Source: Coprinus comatus
Lineage: Eukaryota; Basidiomycota; Agaricomycetes; Agaricales; Agaricaceae
Direction of reading: 5' to 3'
Length of the DNA stretch: 64,000 nt
NCBI GenBank assembly: GCA_034638255.1
Contig: JAWPGT010000027.1
Span: forward strand, 124,001-188,000
The position numbers were made by a program, and so were the translations under genes. Of this stretch, positions 48,942-61,746 are shown in pieces; within the stretch, counting starts at the first letter, position 1, and the number at the start of each line of letters is the position of its first letter. A model generated the notes under the pieces. It worked only from the letters and a program-made list of their open reading frames with translations, searched no databases and was not told the DNA's origin.

Positions 48942-51200
48942 ATGACTTCACGCATGACTACTACACTTGACCCAGTGAGATTTCGTCCTTTTGTTGAACA
49001 TTCTAATTAGTTCTGATTTTCTCGTAGAATTGGAAAATTCTAGACGAGGAGGAGGATGCGAAAAGATGGGAGAGACTGAACAAAAGGGCTGAAGGTTTAA
49101 CAAGAGATATTTACGACAGTTGGAAGGAAGAGTTACAAAATCTCTTGATCTTTGTACGTAAGGACTCTCTGCGACCACCCCAACTAACCATTACTCGCCT
49201 TTACAGGCTGGTCTCTTTTCTGCCGTTGTCACGGCATTCACCATTGAAGCTGCCAAAACGTCCAGGGCGATCCAGCGGACACAACCATTCTCCTATTGCG
49301 AACAATTGCTTTACAGCTCAGTAATCAATCGAATCCACAACCAAATCTGTCTATTGATCTCGAACCAAACCCAACAATATCGATCCACGCTCAACAAATC
49401 AACCTCTTGTACTCTGTTAGTCTAATTCTCAGCCTTCTCGCCGTGGTAGGAGGAATCGTGTGTCTGCAGTGGTTGCGAGAGTTCGGCAGGAATATCAATA
49501 GTGTTTCACACAAGGAAGACCTCTCTCTCCAATTTCAACGACATGAAAGTCTCCGAATCTGGGGCGTTCTTGCACTTCTCAATGCATTACCACTTCTTCT
49601 ACTTGTCGCCCTTGGTCTTTTCCTCGCTGGGTTTATGGTTTCGCAATGGGAATCACATACCCTTGCCTCTATACCTGTGACCTGTCTTGTTGCCACTTGC
49701 GGTCTCTTTATTTTCATAACCACTATCCTCCCAGCCATGCAGGTGATCTGGCTTACAGGAAAAACATCCCGCTCTCGTCCTCACGTTTTATGTCCCTACC
49801 GGTCACCACAAGCATGGCTGTTTCATCGAATGCTTCGGTTCATGTTTGTCCCCATCCCCCGAATCTTTGACACTAGCTGGTATCCTGCATACTTGAAGCG
49901 CTTCATCAATATCCGTAACTGGATCGAATATGACACCAGCACTCAAGGCTGGAAATCAAATGCGAGCGCCACCCAATCAATGTACTTTGCATTAATGTGG
50001 TTATCAAAAGAGTGTAGACAAACTGGTACAATCGTCCAGGATGCATACTTCTGTTTGCTCTTGGCTTCTTGCAGCAAATCATGGAAAAAGTTGAAGGAGA
50101 AATGTACACCTAACGAAATCACTACTTTGGAGTGGAAGTGGGATGCGTTAGATTTATTGGGCCGCTTTGCAACGGATATTAACATCAACGATACCAAGCT
50201 ATTCTGGAATATTCGCACAAAAGCAGTAATAGATGTAATTGTGGAATGGAATAGGTCAGATTATTCCGAGTTGGAATGCCCATTTCCGGATGTCTCGTCT
50301 TTAGAGAAGTCAAGTTTTAGTAATGAAGACCGTAAAATCCGTTCAGGTAGTATTCTACATTTATATTAGTGTTTACTACTTTCTGATTCTTCTACTAGAT
50401 TTCTCAGGTGACATTACGCATGGCCTGGAAAATCCCGGAAGTTCATGGATCACAGATGAAACCGGTGTGAGTGCTATTTGCCATGTCATCCATCAGGATA
50501 CTTGGCATTGGCATAACGCAATTCCAATTTTGAGAGAATTGTGTAAAAACTATTCTCGCACTCGATCCCTTCGTCCCATCCGTATGCTCTGCAGTAACCT
50601 TCGAGAGAAACTCGTATCAGAGCATAGATGTGATAACCTGGTTAGAATATTCAACAGAACCTTTCCTGATGTAGACTCTGCACATCTCGACGATCTGGGA
50701 GTCCCGCTTGGTAGCCTGCTTGTACGCTGTGATGAGTGTTTTATTCATCGATGTGGGTACTACCCATTCTTACATTGGTATAAATATATCTAACCAGAAC
50801 CTTTCTTTTCTTAGTTCGGGTAAAACCTTTCCTTAAAATCATCGAACGCCTTGCTTCTCAACGTCTCATTGCCAAAGAACACTCATTAGACAACATCTTC
50901 CTCTTCACTACGCATGTCCTAGAACGTTCTTGGGGATTAACTGACATTCTTCCCTCTATCGAAAAGACACTAAGCGCAATACTTGTAGCTGCAAAAGAAC
51001 ATGTTCAAATTTTGCCCTCGGAGACAGATTCTGTCTTACATCCAAGTAGATTCTTTATTCCTCACACAATACCTTATCGTTACCTCCACGAGGACTTGAA
51101 GCAAGTTTGGCGTTCATTTGACGATTTTAATATAAGATTGATGCAGGTATGGGACCATACACCCGGATCTGGTGTTCATATTAGGAGTGAAAAAGATTAA
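48942..51200 (+). CDS. DUF6535 membrane protein 3, one frame break
   Basis: Close paralogue of gene 1 along its whole length. The short first exon (MTSRMTTTLDP) is spliced to NWKILDEEEDAKRW, then AGLFSAVVTAFTIEA, then the membrane core with CLQWLREFGRNINSVSHKED, LLNALPLLLLVALGLFLAGF and LCPYRSPQAW. The C-terminal exons match gene 1 (LENPGSSWITDE versus LKNPDAWITEE; ASQRLIAKEHSLDNIFLF versus ASQGLIAKEPTLDNIFLY). One base is missing near 49260, in the stretch that reads AGKTVEGDPAD in gene 1, so the frame shifts before the membrane core. Everything after 49296 is clean. Either a broken duplicate or a sequence error. Function unknown. Confidence 0.78.
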
Positions 51201-51651
51201 GAATAGAGAAAATGTAATATCACATCATTCGGTGAATCGTAAACTTCTGTTATACAACTTAATCTCACTCAATTTCTGGAATCAGATAAACTCACTGCTC
51301 ACCGCTCTTGAACTGATATATCAAATGAAATACCCGTCGAAGATGGGATTTATATTATTTTAAGTAGCGCTTGTACTGTTCTATACCTTACCGGCTACTA
51401 TTGATGGAAATTGGGGAGATATATTTCTCTCAAAGACAAACTGATTAAATAGTAGTTACCATTGGCTTTACGATACTTGGACTTTTCATTCGGGTGTAAC
51501 ACGTGGTCACTTCTAAAAACCTTTGAATGTACTGTACTTATTAGATAGATGATATAACAATTGATTTGCAACGTATATCGCGCATTTACATTGGGAAATA
51601 ATAAATAATAATGATGAAAAGAAAAAGATATCCAGATCGCATAAAAATAAA
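51201..51651. other. Convergent 3' region
   Basis: Between DUF6535 gene 3 and the esterase; 3' ends only. Confidence 0.5.
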
Positions 51652-53933
51652 TTACGTTCGCATTTCTTTGCTAAAGCTATGCCACAACTGACATCGTTTG
51701 GCGAGAGCAGCATCGTTGGTTTCCATCTTGATACTGCTCGGATTCAAAAGAATACGGGGGTTACCATTGGTATTCTTCACCGGCTTCCGAAAAGATTCCG
51801 TGAGTTTAATTGTACTAAAGCAAGATAATCAACATACCTTCCAAGAAATGCCATTCTTAGTAGTAGGAGCACTACTGGTAACAAATGATGTAAAATATTG
51901 TCTCATTGTTTCAAATAGCGCCAAGTCATTTTTATTGGCATTGGAAGGAGGTGAAAAGAAGGCTTGAAGATCGGCCCCATGGAAAGATCCGAGATGTGGG
52001 TTATCATAACTGAATTGAGTGGTAATGGTTAGAGTCTATTGTGAATTAGAAGGGATGAAAGACCCGTGCTTACTGAAAATGATATGCAGAAACATTTTTA
52101 GAAGCATTTCCAGCTATTAACGCAGCTGTACATATGTAACGGGCCTCACCATACATCTGCTGGCCTTGGCGATCGAAAGATTGATTGTAAGATTTCAAGG
52201 GATATAAATCGAACGCTTTATTGACTGAGTTGCGCGTGAGAGTAGCATATTGGCCACGAAGAAAGTTGAAAACAGTTGTTTCAGACGCGTTGGCATTTCC
52301 GGTGTTAGCAGAAGGATCTGGGAGAGATGAAGACCATCCTGATCCTTCATTAGTATTTGAACTAAAAAGAAGGTCAATTACATCGCTTTTTCAAGTCAGT
52401 ATTTAGATATTCACTCACCCAAAAAGAACTGGAACAGGAGCAAATTTTCCACTAGTGAATGCTTCAATAGGCCTCTCCTTAATGAAATCTCCGTCGAGAA
52501 AGGGTGAAAATACAAATAATGTCGATGTACGGGTAGACAAAATATGTTTGCCAGCCGAAGCCAACTTGTTCACATCTGCAGACCTGAGGCAGCTGAGCGT
52601 TTTATTACCTCGTTTTCCGCATCCACTTGAGTTACATGAGCCATCCACACTACAGTGAGCAGGATAGATTGAGGGAATGGACGCACGACGATTCCGCAAA
52701 TTGTTCATAAATTTTTGTGACATAATCTCCATCCGGGGCAGGGACGAAGTTAAGTGAAGGGCTATCACCCATGGCGGCACGGAAAAGATTTTCATGATTA
52801 CCACCATTGGCAATGAGCTGTACAGTATATACTATCAGTAAAATAAATATTTAAATGTAGGGCACGAAACTTACATGATACATAGTGGAACCAGCCCCAG
52901 CGGATTCACCCCATATGGTAACCTTCCTGGGGATAGTCAATCAATTTGAAAGTTTTATATCGATCAAGCTTACTGTTTATCACCACCAAATGATCCAATG
53001 TAACGTTTCAACCATCGCAAAGCAGCTCGCTTATGGTCACAGTTAGGGAGATATATGCAATCTTGACTTTGGAACATACTTGATCCAGCAGTCCTGCATT
53101 AAGCGCTCCATCCGAGCGAATTTGTGCGCCACCTGATGAGGAGTGTTAGTATTAGTTTTCACACCCATTGTGCCAATAAATTACCTAAAAATCCAAACTG
53201 GCCAAGCCTGTAAGCAAATGAAACAAATACCATCCGCTCCTTAGATGAGTGCATAATGAGTTCTGGTGGTGCACGAGAATTTCCACCCTGAAATCCACCG
53301 CCTTTTCATCAATCAGAAAACACCAGGAACTCAACTTGACGAATGTCTCACCATGAAACCAGACCAGAACAGGTAGCTTCTCTCCTCGACGAACATCGTG
53401 CGGAACATAAATCTGCAGCAGTTTCAGGCACAGTCCGAGTACATCCAAACGTTGATGTAGATACGAACGTTTCCAAAGAGACAATCTTCAGAGGTTCCAC
53501 CCTGAACAGAGTCCTGTGTAGTTGCGATGCAACTACTAGCAAACTACAAAGTACACACTCGTTACTTTGCAAATTTACCATTTTCATCGTTGAAACGAAC
53601 CTGAGTAGCATTTACATCTCCAAGATTTTTAGTAGGAGGGGAAACCGGCCCTCTCCATCGTAAGTTTCCAGTTGGTGGCTCTGCGTATCGTATTCCACGG
53701 AAGTATGTGATACCAGTGGACGAATTTTGTAAACCATGGAAGGTACCATCTGTGTGTACACGAATCATAAGTGTGAATTCATCAGAGGCTGATATCAGAT
53801 TGTTCTTACAGTCCAAGTGTACAACAGATCCAACATTGTTAGAGCTGTGTGTTTGGGGTCTACCCGTGGCAAAGGTGATTGCTGAAGCAGATAGAGATAA
53901 GATGAAAATGTGTTTCCAGTGTAGCAGTGGCAT
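51652..53933 (-). CDS. Secreted type-B carboxylesterase/lipase
   Basis: An alpha/beta hydrolase that would split ester bonds outside the cell. The signal peptide is MPLLHWKHIFILSLSASAIT. Family signatures follow in order: GITYFRGIRYAEPPTGNLRW, SEDCLFGN spliced to IYVPHDV, LPVLVWFHG (oxyanion-hole region), the nucleophile elbow GESAGAG and the catalytic-His region SFHGAD. About eleven exons are needed, all of which can be joined in phase. Where most relatives have HGGG this one reads HGET before splicing to GGNSRAPPE, an unusual oxyanion loop that may change substrate choice. A TATA-like CTATAAAAG lies 47 bp upstream. The C-terminus ends in a Lys/Arg-rich tail. Substrate not predictable. Confidence 0.82.
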
Positions 53934-53979
53934 GTGTGTTGTGTGAAAGGGTAGTAGGTGTGAGAATGGTTTGTGCGGT

Positions 53980-53987
53980 CTTTTATA
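53980..53987 (-). promoter_or_regulatory. TATA-like element of the carboxylesterase
   Basis: TATAAAAG on the minus strand, about 47 bp before the start codon. Confidence 0.5.
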
Positions 53988-54922
53988 GTAGCCCACATAT
54001 CCCACAGCTTATGGGATTTCATGTGTCTTCTTCTACAACGTGGCTCGCGAACATCTTGTGGAATAGTTCCAGGGTCGGGTTACACGATGTTACACGTGAC
54101 GTCATGCGTCGTTTCGAGAAGGTCTTTTGAGGCGACCGTACAGCCCCAAGTGGGTTTGAAACATGTATAACTTATAAGTATAAAAAATTGCATACATGAC
54201 AGTCCCAAGCGGTATAGCTACTACGAAGCTGTGATGTACAGCCTGTAACTGTGCTTCTTTCAGTCAGACAACCTACTGAAGCTGCTCCCGCCCCGTAGTA
54301 CAAGAAACCGGCGGGTAAAGTGATGGGCCCAATGACTCGGGCGAACATTACTTGAACCACGTATTATGCGTGTACATACATACCCACATGAGTAATAAAT
54401 CTCGGAAATCATACATATGTAGCAAAAACAGTGCTACACGTGTAGTCACTGAGAGTCTATAATAAGATCAATGGGATAATAAGTCAATTCGCTGGGAAAG
54501 CTATTTATTACCTCTACTCGACCTTTAGCTGACAACATAAACTACCCATATTCATATATTTTATATGGATTGTCTGAAAGTAACACAATTCTCGGCACTC
54601 GCATTGGGTTTGGACCAGTGAACAACATTGTCAATGAATCAATTAATCACCACAAACATACGAAAAGAGTTCGTGATATTGCGAATTCTCATAATTACTT
54701 ATTGGGTGCTGCTTTCCGCCGTCAGCTTATTAAGTTATGTATTGCTGCTTCTACCGAAAACCTACTTGGGTTTTCCAACTTGCCTATTTGTTCTGAACTG
54801 ACTAAAAATCCTGTGTATATCTCTGTCAGCAAACGTTCCCTGAACCCCATTGTACACACTGCAAATCATGGTATAAAACCTGTAAACTTGCAACATGTAC
54901 AAGCATTAATTGCAACACCACA
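53988..54922. other. Divergent intergenic region
   Basis: Between the esterase and CmcJ-like genes. A long plus-strand frame from 54570 runs into the CmcJ-like N-terminus but has no internal ATG and no recognised domain, so its upstream part was not annotated. Confidence 0.45.
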
Positions 54923-55897
54923 ATGGCTCGGTGTAAAAACCAACATAACCTCAGACTTTGTTTCCGCGGAACTTGCTTTTTGCCGTACCCCCAGCGGACG
55001 GAGAAAGTGCATACCAGATTCTTCAGGTCATCCCTGGTCCCGATTCTGGAGGACAAATTTCCGGGAATGTATCTGTGGAAAGCAAACTAGTTACCTTGGA
55101 GAACATTCGAGGAAAGGAACACATCTATACCCTTGACACCGCTGGCTTCCAGTACTTTGAACGTCCCACAAAATTCACCCAATTCAAAGATGACGCCAAG
55201 GTCCAAGAAGAATATTATCCCGAAAGCATCGAAATCATCAAGGGAGTTACCGGTGCTAGTCGTGTGGTGTTGTTCGATCACAGTAGGTCAACTTTGTCAC
55301 TCCCGGGTTGTCCTTACCAATAATATTTTTGCATCTGTAGCTCGTCGACACAATCGCCCCGGAGATAACACAAACGTACCAGGCAAACGCTTACCTGCTC
55401 TTCAAGCCCATGTCGACCAAACGACCTCAGCGTCGATTGCGCGTGTTCATAGACATCTCTCTTCAGAGGATGTTCCTGCATTGCTTCGTCGTCGTTTCCA
55501 GATAATCAACCTCTGGAGGCCTATTGTGCACCAGGCGTACGATACACCACTCGCTCTTTGCGATTATAGGAGTGTTGATACAAAAACCGACACATTCCCT
55601 GTGGCATTGATTTATCCTGACCGTGAAGGCGAGACTATGGGTGTCCGATATAATCCAAACCAACAATGGAAATATCTACGAGGAATGACACCGGACGAGA
55701 TAGTGCTGATCAAGTGGTGCGTACCCCTCCAAAGATGTATATCAGGTCGACTATCGACATATTTATGTAACAGTTTTGACTCTGTTCAAGACGGTAGCGT
55801 CTATACTCCTCATACTGCATTCAAGGACCCAAGTACACCACAAGACTCCCCACCTCGGGAGTCCATCGAGTTGAGAGCTTTAGCCTTTTATGATTAA
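54923..55897 (+). CDS. AsaB/CmcJ-like protein (putative iron/2-oxoglutarate-type oxidoreductase), N-terminus disturbed
   Basis: Fungal relatives of CmcJ and AsaB occur in secondary-metabolite clusters. Visible conserved blocks: VPPADGESAYQ, IENIRGKE-type (LENIRGKEHIYTLDTAGFQ), EYYPESIEIIKGVTGASRVVLFDH, the metal-site-like HVDQT with SIARVHRHL, FQIINLWRPI, PLALCDYRSVD, DREGETMGVRYNPNQQWKY, RGMTPDEIVLIK and the closing RESIELRALAFYD. Introns lie at about 55281-55339 and 55718-55776. The N-terminal segment VSAELAF is one frame away from the following VPPADG, with the shift falling in a T5 run at 54977-54981. No clean ATG is in frame with it; the ATG at 54923 is only the nearest candidate. The rest is intact. 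The exact reaction is unknown. Confidence 0.72.
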
Positions 55898-56452
55898 GAG
55901 GTTCTCAAGATCATGGATGTTCGTTGTACTGTACATCATATATTGAAGTACTATACTTTGTTACCTTCAATAGAACAGCTCTTTCCTTTAGTGGTCTCTT
56001 GCATACAAACAATACCGCTATGCCGATACCACTCAATGCATGTGGCATTGAACTATACATAGTGGTTTGTGTGTAGACAGTAGTATCATTTTCTATTGCG
56101 CGACCAAATGGATCTAGTCTAGATGATGTCCAACCATGGTCACTTCTCCGGTAACATAAGTAACAGCCGATGTCTCGAAGTTAAGCTCCAGCTTATGGTA
56201 CCTTACTACCGCTTACTACGTTTCGTCTTGTGTTGTTTATATGCCAACAGTTGTCTGTTTGAATCCTCAGGCTGAAAACAGCCGCAACATTGTTAGGTAT
56301 ATTCTCTGGTAGGCATCCTCACACATACAACTTTGTCTTACTTTGTGAAAGCAGTATATGGAGTATATACTAGTGAGTACTTATACGCGCATATATGTAG
56401 CTTACATACACGGGACTTAGAAGTACACAACGCTAGCTACTCGGATTGGTCT
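55898..56452. other. Convergent 3' region
   Basis: Between the CmcJ-like gene and the SDR pseudogene. No gene seen. Confidence 0.5.
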
Positions 56453-57367
56453 TCATTCTCCAGAAGGCAGAGCTTGCGATAACTGCTTGCTTTGACCAAC
56501 GGTGGCTGCTGTTGCCCCTGCATCAACTGGCAGACTAACACCGGTAATCCATCTAGACTCGTCGCTTGCTGAAAAAAACGGACAGAAGCTCCAGCATCCC
56601 ACCCATTACCCTCTGTTTTCAACAGACTCCTATTCCTACGCATCTCGCGTACTTCCTCGGACGTTGGGCTACCATATACCATTGGAGTATACAGCATGCC
56701 TATATCAGATATTCAATATATGCGGGCCCAAGACCTTCAACAATAAATACACTCACCAGGACAAACACAGTTTCACTCGAATTCCATCTTCAGCATGATA
56801 GAAGGACATTGCCTTCGTCATACTGATTATAGCACCCTTACTCGTGGGATATAGTAACTTTGGAGTTCCTCCAATCATTCCTGCAACACTAGATATATTT
56901 GCTATCACTCCACATCTGCTGATATCATGTTTTGTATTCTTCTGCATCACGGGGATTGCAAATTTAGACATCAACATCATACTGGTTAAATTAATCTCCA
57001 ATCCCCTAGCCCACTTCACCAGATCTACATCAATAGCAGTACCTTCTAACCCTCCTACTCCAACTTTATTGATGAGAATGTCTAATTGACCATATTCAAG
57101 TCTTCTTCTTTTGAGGCGTCAGCTTCTATAACCATGGTCCTTCCCTCCCCGAATTCATCATTGATCATCTTAGCTGTGACTCCAGCCCATTCTAGATTGA
57201 GATCAGCACAAACAACATTCGCGCCGGCTTCTACCGGCAATATTGATGCTGCTCAGCCATTTCCTATACCGTTTGACCTAGATCCCACACCTGTTACAAT
57301 AGCAATCTTCCGATTCAAAGAACAGGAAGGCTGGGGGACGTGCTGGATTGTAGGAAGATGTAGACAT
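56453..57367 (-). pseudogene. Decayed short-chain dehydrogenase/reductase
   Basis: On the minus strand the Rossmann start KIAIVTGVGSRSNGIGNG (dinucleotide-binding TGxxxGxG) is followed at once by an in-frame TGA where relatives have a residue such as Arg. Then come GANVVCADL, LDILINKVGVGG (the NNxG motif changed), NISSVAG (catalytic Ser), YPTSKG (catalytic Tyr and Lys) and, after an intron, GMLYTPMVYG, ESRWITG and LPVDAGA. Part of the helix between KEED and LDIL is deleted with a frame change, and the C-terminal SVRF...DESRW join is also out of frame around an A7 run (56572-56578). Several independent lesions make it a true pseudogene with better support than the single-break genes. Confidence 0.78.
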
Positions 57368-58314
57368 AAGAGGCAAGGCAGGATCAACTACTGGTAACCG
57401 GACTATGCAGTTGAGCCCACAAATATCTCTTCACAACTGCATCCGAGTCCATCAGAGAAATTCAAGATTTGTATATTATCTTGTTCGGCGAGTCAGATAA
57501 TCAATCAAAGGGATATAATAATATTGTCTATGTGTGTAGTAATGAATGAACAACCACCTACGATGTGGGTGAGGAGAACCGAGGCCATTACATTTTTCCG
57601 AGCGAATTTGAGTAGGAGAAAAAGGGAGGAAAAATATAAGGCTGTTGGTATCCGGGCGGCACGTCGATTGGATGAGCATGAAGGCTCACCCGTCAACGTG
57701 TCTGGTGGTTGTAAGGGGAGGTGGTGGGTTTTAGGGATTAGTTAGCAAGAAAATGGATTTCACAGATGTGAGAACGAGGACGTATGGTAGTAGATGAATT
57801 AAAATTAAAGTGAGACGCGACTGAGCTGTTTGAGGCACGTGACTCTTCTACAAGAAAGCGCATCTGACTATCGGGGAGTCCAGTACTCACAGGTTTATCA
57901 AATTTGATTCTGTTCCAATCTCATCATGGATGAACGATGAAAACTATTTATTAGTGCATCAGTATCCTCAACACTGGTTTGTCATCGCTTAACCCATCGA
58001 ACTGAGCTGAAACAGAGCCCCACACTATATTTGCTTGATCAATAACTGATGGCAACTGGTCTGCAGACGCCGCCCAACACTTCTCTTTGAACCCCCAAGA
58101 AGCACGAGATGATAGAACCATTGCAGTTCGAGGATTATCTGGGCGCTCTGTAAGGTACCTCAAGGCCTGATGATACAATTGCATTATCAAGACACCATAG
58201 CTGAAAAAACATATATAACATGGACATGTCCTTTGATCCCATATTCAAACTACTTTGTCTTACACCTACTACACCAACTCACAAACATACATCTTACTGT
58301 TTTTTACTATCACA
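57368..58314. other. Upstream region of calpain gene 1
   Basis: Intergenic. A minus-strand open frame at 57951-58190 (about 79 aa) looks protein-like but matches no family I know and lacks flanking exons; not annotated as a gene. Confidence 0.4.
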
Positions 58315-60945
58315 ATGTCCAAAAAATCCCGCCGACAACAAATGAAGGTCGAGGCCAAAGAGGCTGCAGCTGCCCCCCCTCAGTCCAAGCCGAAGGCTGG
58401 ATTACTCGTTACTGACGAGCTCCAAAAAGCCCTTGATCAGTGTCACGCTGCTGTTGAACTTATTGCCAAAGAATGTCGTGCAAAGAACAGAAAGTACAGG
58501 TTAGTGCATTGTTTATGTGCTTTCCCTTTATTGCTTCATCTCATTTGTTACCAAAGGGATATCGAGTTTGATCTTGACAATGACAAAGGGATGTGCTTGT
58601 ATGGGTTGGTACCCTCTGACGAACATTCACCAACAAACGCAGCTCGTGTTACCGATATATATCCCAAACCTCAATTTTTTATTGATGGTGCGGGATCGAA
58701 TGATATTGTTCAAGGTGTACTTGGTGATTGTTGGTTTCTGTCTGCTTTGTCGACGATATCTGCCTCCGAGGGCTTAATTGAGAAGTTTTGTGTATCGGTA
58801 AGTTGACACTTTTTAACAAATAAAACTCTTATCAATTTAATACAGCGCGATGAAAAAGTTGGCGTGTATGGTTTCGTCTTCTTCAAGAACGGTTCTTGGG
58901 AATCTGTAGTCATCGACGAGTGCGTACAAATCTCAAATCATATAATTTGCAGACGTTGAAACATTCTCAAGTCTACTTTACGTCGATACTCCCAAGTTTG
59001 AAGAGTTGTCCTATGAAGAACAATTGTTGTTCCATTCAGACAAGAGGAAATATGACAGGACCTCTCGTAAGGGTGGCAAATGTCTCTATTTCGCACGTTC
59101 TGGTACAGAGAATGAGACATGGGTACCATTAATTGAAAAAGCCTATGCAAAACTACACGGCGATTATTCTGCGCTTGATGGTGGTTGGAGTGCCGAAGCT
59201 ATCGAAGACTTGACTGGGTGAATTTCTTCCCATAATCCGAACCACGACTTGTCTGATTACATTTCATACAGAGGTGTTTCAACCATGATCAGGATCAAGG
59301 ATATTCTTGATACCGATAAGTTTTGGGAAGAGGAACTTCTCAAAACAAACGTAGATCGACTCTTTGGTGCATCTTTTGGCGAGTTAAATACTGAGCGCAG
59401 TGGTAAATCCTCTATTCAAGTTGAAGGTCTGTTTGGTGGACATGCGTATTCCGTTCTCAAAGCGGTCAATGTTGGCGGTAAACGCTTCGTCATCTTGCGT
59501 AATCCATGGGGACAATCGGAATGGAAGGGTTCTTGGTCGGATGGATCCAAGGAATGGACACCTGAGTGGCTTGCACGTTTACCTGAAATAGGGCATCTCT
59601 TCGGGGATGATGGCCAATTCATCATGGAGTGTGAGTTTTAATAATCTGCGGAGTCGGTGATGTACCAACTTGAACTTTGCAGACTTCGATTTCTTGGCTC
59701 AATTCGAAGAAATTGACAAGACACTTCTCTTTGACGATTCATGGAAAATGTCAATGGAATGGCTCCATGTTCCGACCAGAGCTCCTCCTGCCGCATGGTC
59801 CTTTGGTGACGTTTCATGTAAGTACTACTGCGATGATCTCTTCATGGACAGAATGCTGAAAAGTTTTTTAGTCAATTTCACCATCACAGAGCCTACCAAT
59901 AGTGTCATTGTTCTTTCCAAGCTTGACGATCGGTATTTCCAGGGCATTGAAGGGTCTTATAACTACACCCTTCAATTCCTAGTATACAGAGGGCTTGAAC
60001 TTGTTGCTCAATCCGATCAGCCTTTGTTTGGTATCAGAAGTGTCAACACCGAAACCCATCTCGAGCCTGGCAACTACGTTGTCCATGTAGGTTCACGTTC
60101 ATCCAAAAATATGCATATTTTTAACAAGAAATTAGGTTCGCATAGAAGGACTCTATACTGGCCCACAGGTATGTCTGTCATTCAATTACCTCCAAACATT
60201 GAAAATGGCATTTAGTCTTCATTTTCTAGCCTGATCCTAGTACTTTTGGCGGGCGCAAGTATGCGCGTGTGCTCACGGAACGCTCGAAATCTCGGCTTGC
60301 TGCATACAGTGTGTTGAATATTATCTCATTGAGTCATATCATCAACTAACATGGTTCTGGTTGTTGATTCAGATTATAATGCTATGTATGTATAATTATA
60401 TTTTCCGTCCGGTATCTTTGGAGATCTGACCTCCTCTTAGGACTGAAATAGATAACTTCCCAATTCCCGTCGATATTCTACTTTACCGCGATATACTTAT
60501 ATCGGATGCTCGCACCAACGCCGCTATTGCCTCGGTTGCTCTTCCTGAAGAGTCTGCGCCTTCCGTCGAAGAAGAAGTAGAACCGGTTGCTGAAGATGCT
60601 GGTGATGACGAAAACTGGGTGGATAAAGATAAAGAGGATAAGAAGAAGAAAAAGGCAAAGAAGGCAAAGAAGATGACTACTAGCAAATGTAAGGCAATAA
60701 AAGATCAGAGTGATGGAGATGACGAAGATGATAGTGATTTTGTCGACGATGATGAGAGCAGCGACACGGATGCTGAAACTGAACTTGAAATTCCTTCTGC
60801 TTACCTCGGATTGCGCATCTATACTCAAAGCAGCGAGCAGATCTCTATTGTTGGTACTATTAAGGAGGAAGCAGATATGTTGTACATCTCTTCTACCTTG
60901 AATCTTCCTCATGATGCTGTTACATCCAATGAGGATGAAGATTAA
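58315..60945 (+). CDS. Calpain-family cysteine protease 1 (family C2)
   Basis: A calcium-type cytosolic cysteine protease fold. After a basic N-terminus (MSKKSRRQQ) and a helical region, the protease core reads [28 protein letters not shown] (catalytic Cys in GDCWFL), [31 protein letters not shown] (catalytic His) and [10 protein letters not shown] (catalytic Asn). A calpain C2-like beta-sandwich region follows (MSMEWL...AWSFGDVS...LEPGNYVV). Introns are short and mostly clear; one at about 59820-59873 is in frame and easily missed. The C-terminal exon carries a highly charged, Lys- then Asp/Glu-rich tail before [18 protein letters not shown]. Splice joins between 60090 and 60250 are uncertain. 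All three catalytic residues are present and the core frame is clean. Confidence 0.85.
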
Positions 60946-61746
60946 ATAGTATCTTGGATGTGTACTTTTTGTAATTGTGTATACACACAGTTCTATATTG
61001 AACGTTTGGTTTCATCTGTTGTGTGGGTCAGAAGATATTATTAGGACGAGTTGAACCGTGACAATATTCAAAAGTACACACCTACTCTTCGAGATCATCG
61101 ATCATCTGTCATCCGGGGATCAAGAAGGTTGGATGTTGATATTCTAGGATGTTCCTCCCATCTGATAAGTACGTGCTATGTAGATGTACTAGCCGAATCG
61201 TGGATGATGTGGGATAATCATTTTTCAAGATGTAGCTGTCAGTTTCATGCCTATGCCTTGTATTGAGACACTGTCACAAGACTTTACGGGAACTCGTTAC
61301 GGTCAAATGAATGGATAATGAATATGAATATATGCATAATGAGTTGAAAGTTCGGAGACAACTGTCCCCTGACATTCTATGGCCAAATAAATGCAAACTT
61401 CTCGTCGATGCGAATGTGATGCTGTTTGAACGTCCAGTAGACTTTTGATAATCACTCGCATTGACATAGTCTTGTAGAGAATTCTCATTGAACGCCGAGC
61501 GCTCAACGGAATCTACATCAACACAGGAAACTTCGACATAGAAAAAAGATTGCGGAGGAACTAACCCTGCAGCCTCATGTTGACACCTACTCCATAAAGC
61601 AAACAGCGCTGAAACACCTGATGTATTAACAGATGCGATGGGAATCTGATCATATAGATATCTCGAACAATCGATGTTGAACAGTTAAAGAACAGTGGGT
61701 CTCATTTTTCCCATCATCATCTCATTCTCATACACAGCAGTTTACC
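60946..61746. other. Intergenic region between tandem calpains
   Basis: No gene recognised. It should hold the 3' end of calpain 1 and the promoter of calpain 2. Confidence 0.5.

Noticed and set aside
53281..53300. Apparent extra G breaking the carboxylesterase
   Set aside because: Using the donor after HGETF puts GGNSR in frame, so no indel is needed.
54570..54922. Upstream extension of the CmcJ-like reading frame
   Set aside because: No ATG in the frame and no resemblance to CmcJ/AsaB N-termini until VSAELAF.
57951..58190. Minus-strand 79-residue open frame before calpain 1
   Set aside because: Looks protein-like but matches no family I know and has no supporting exons or promoter.
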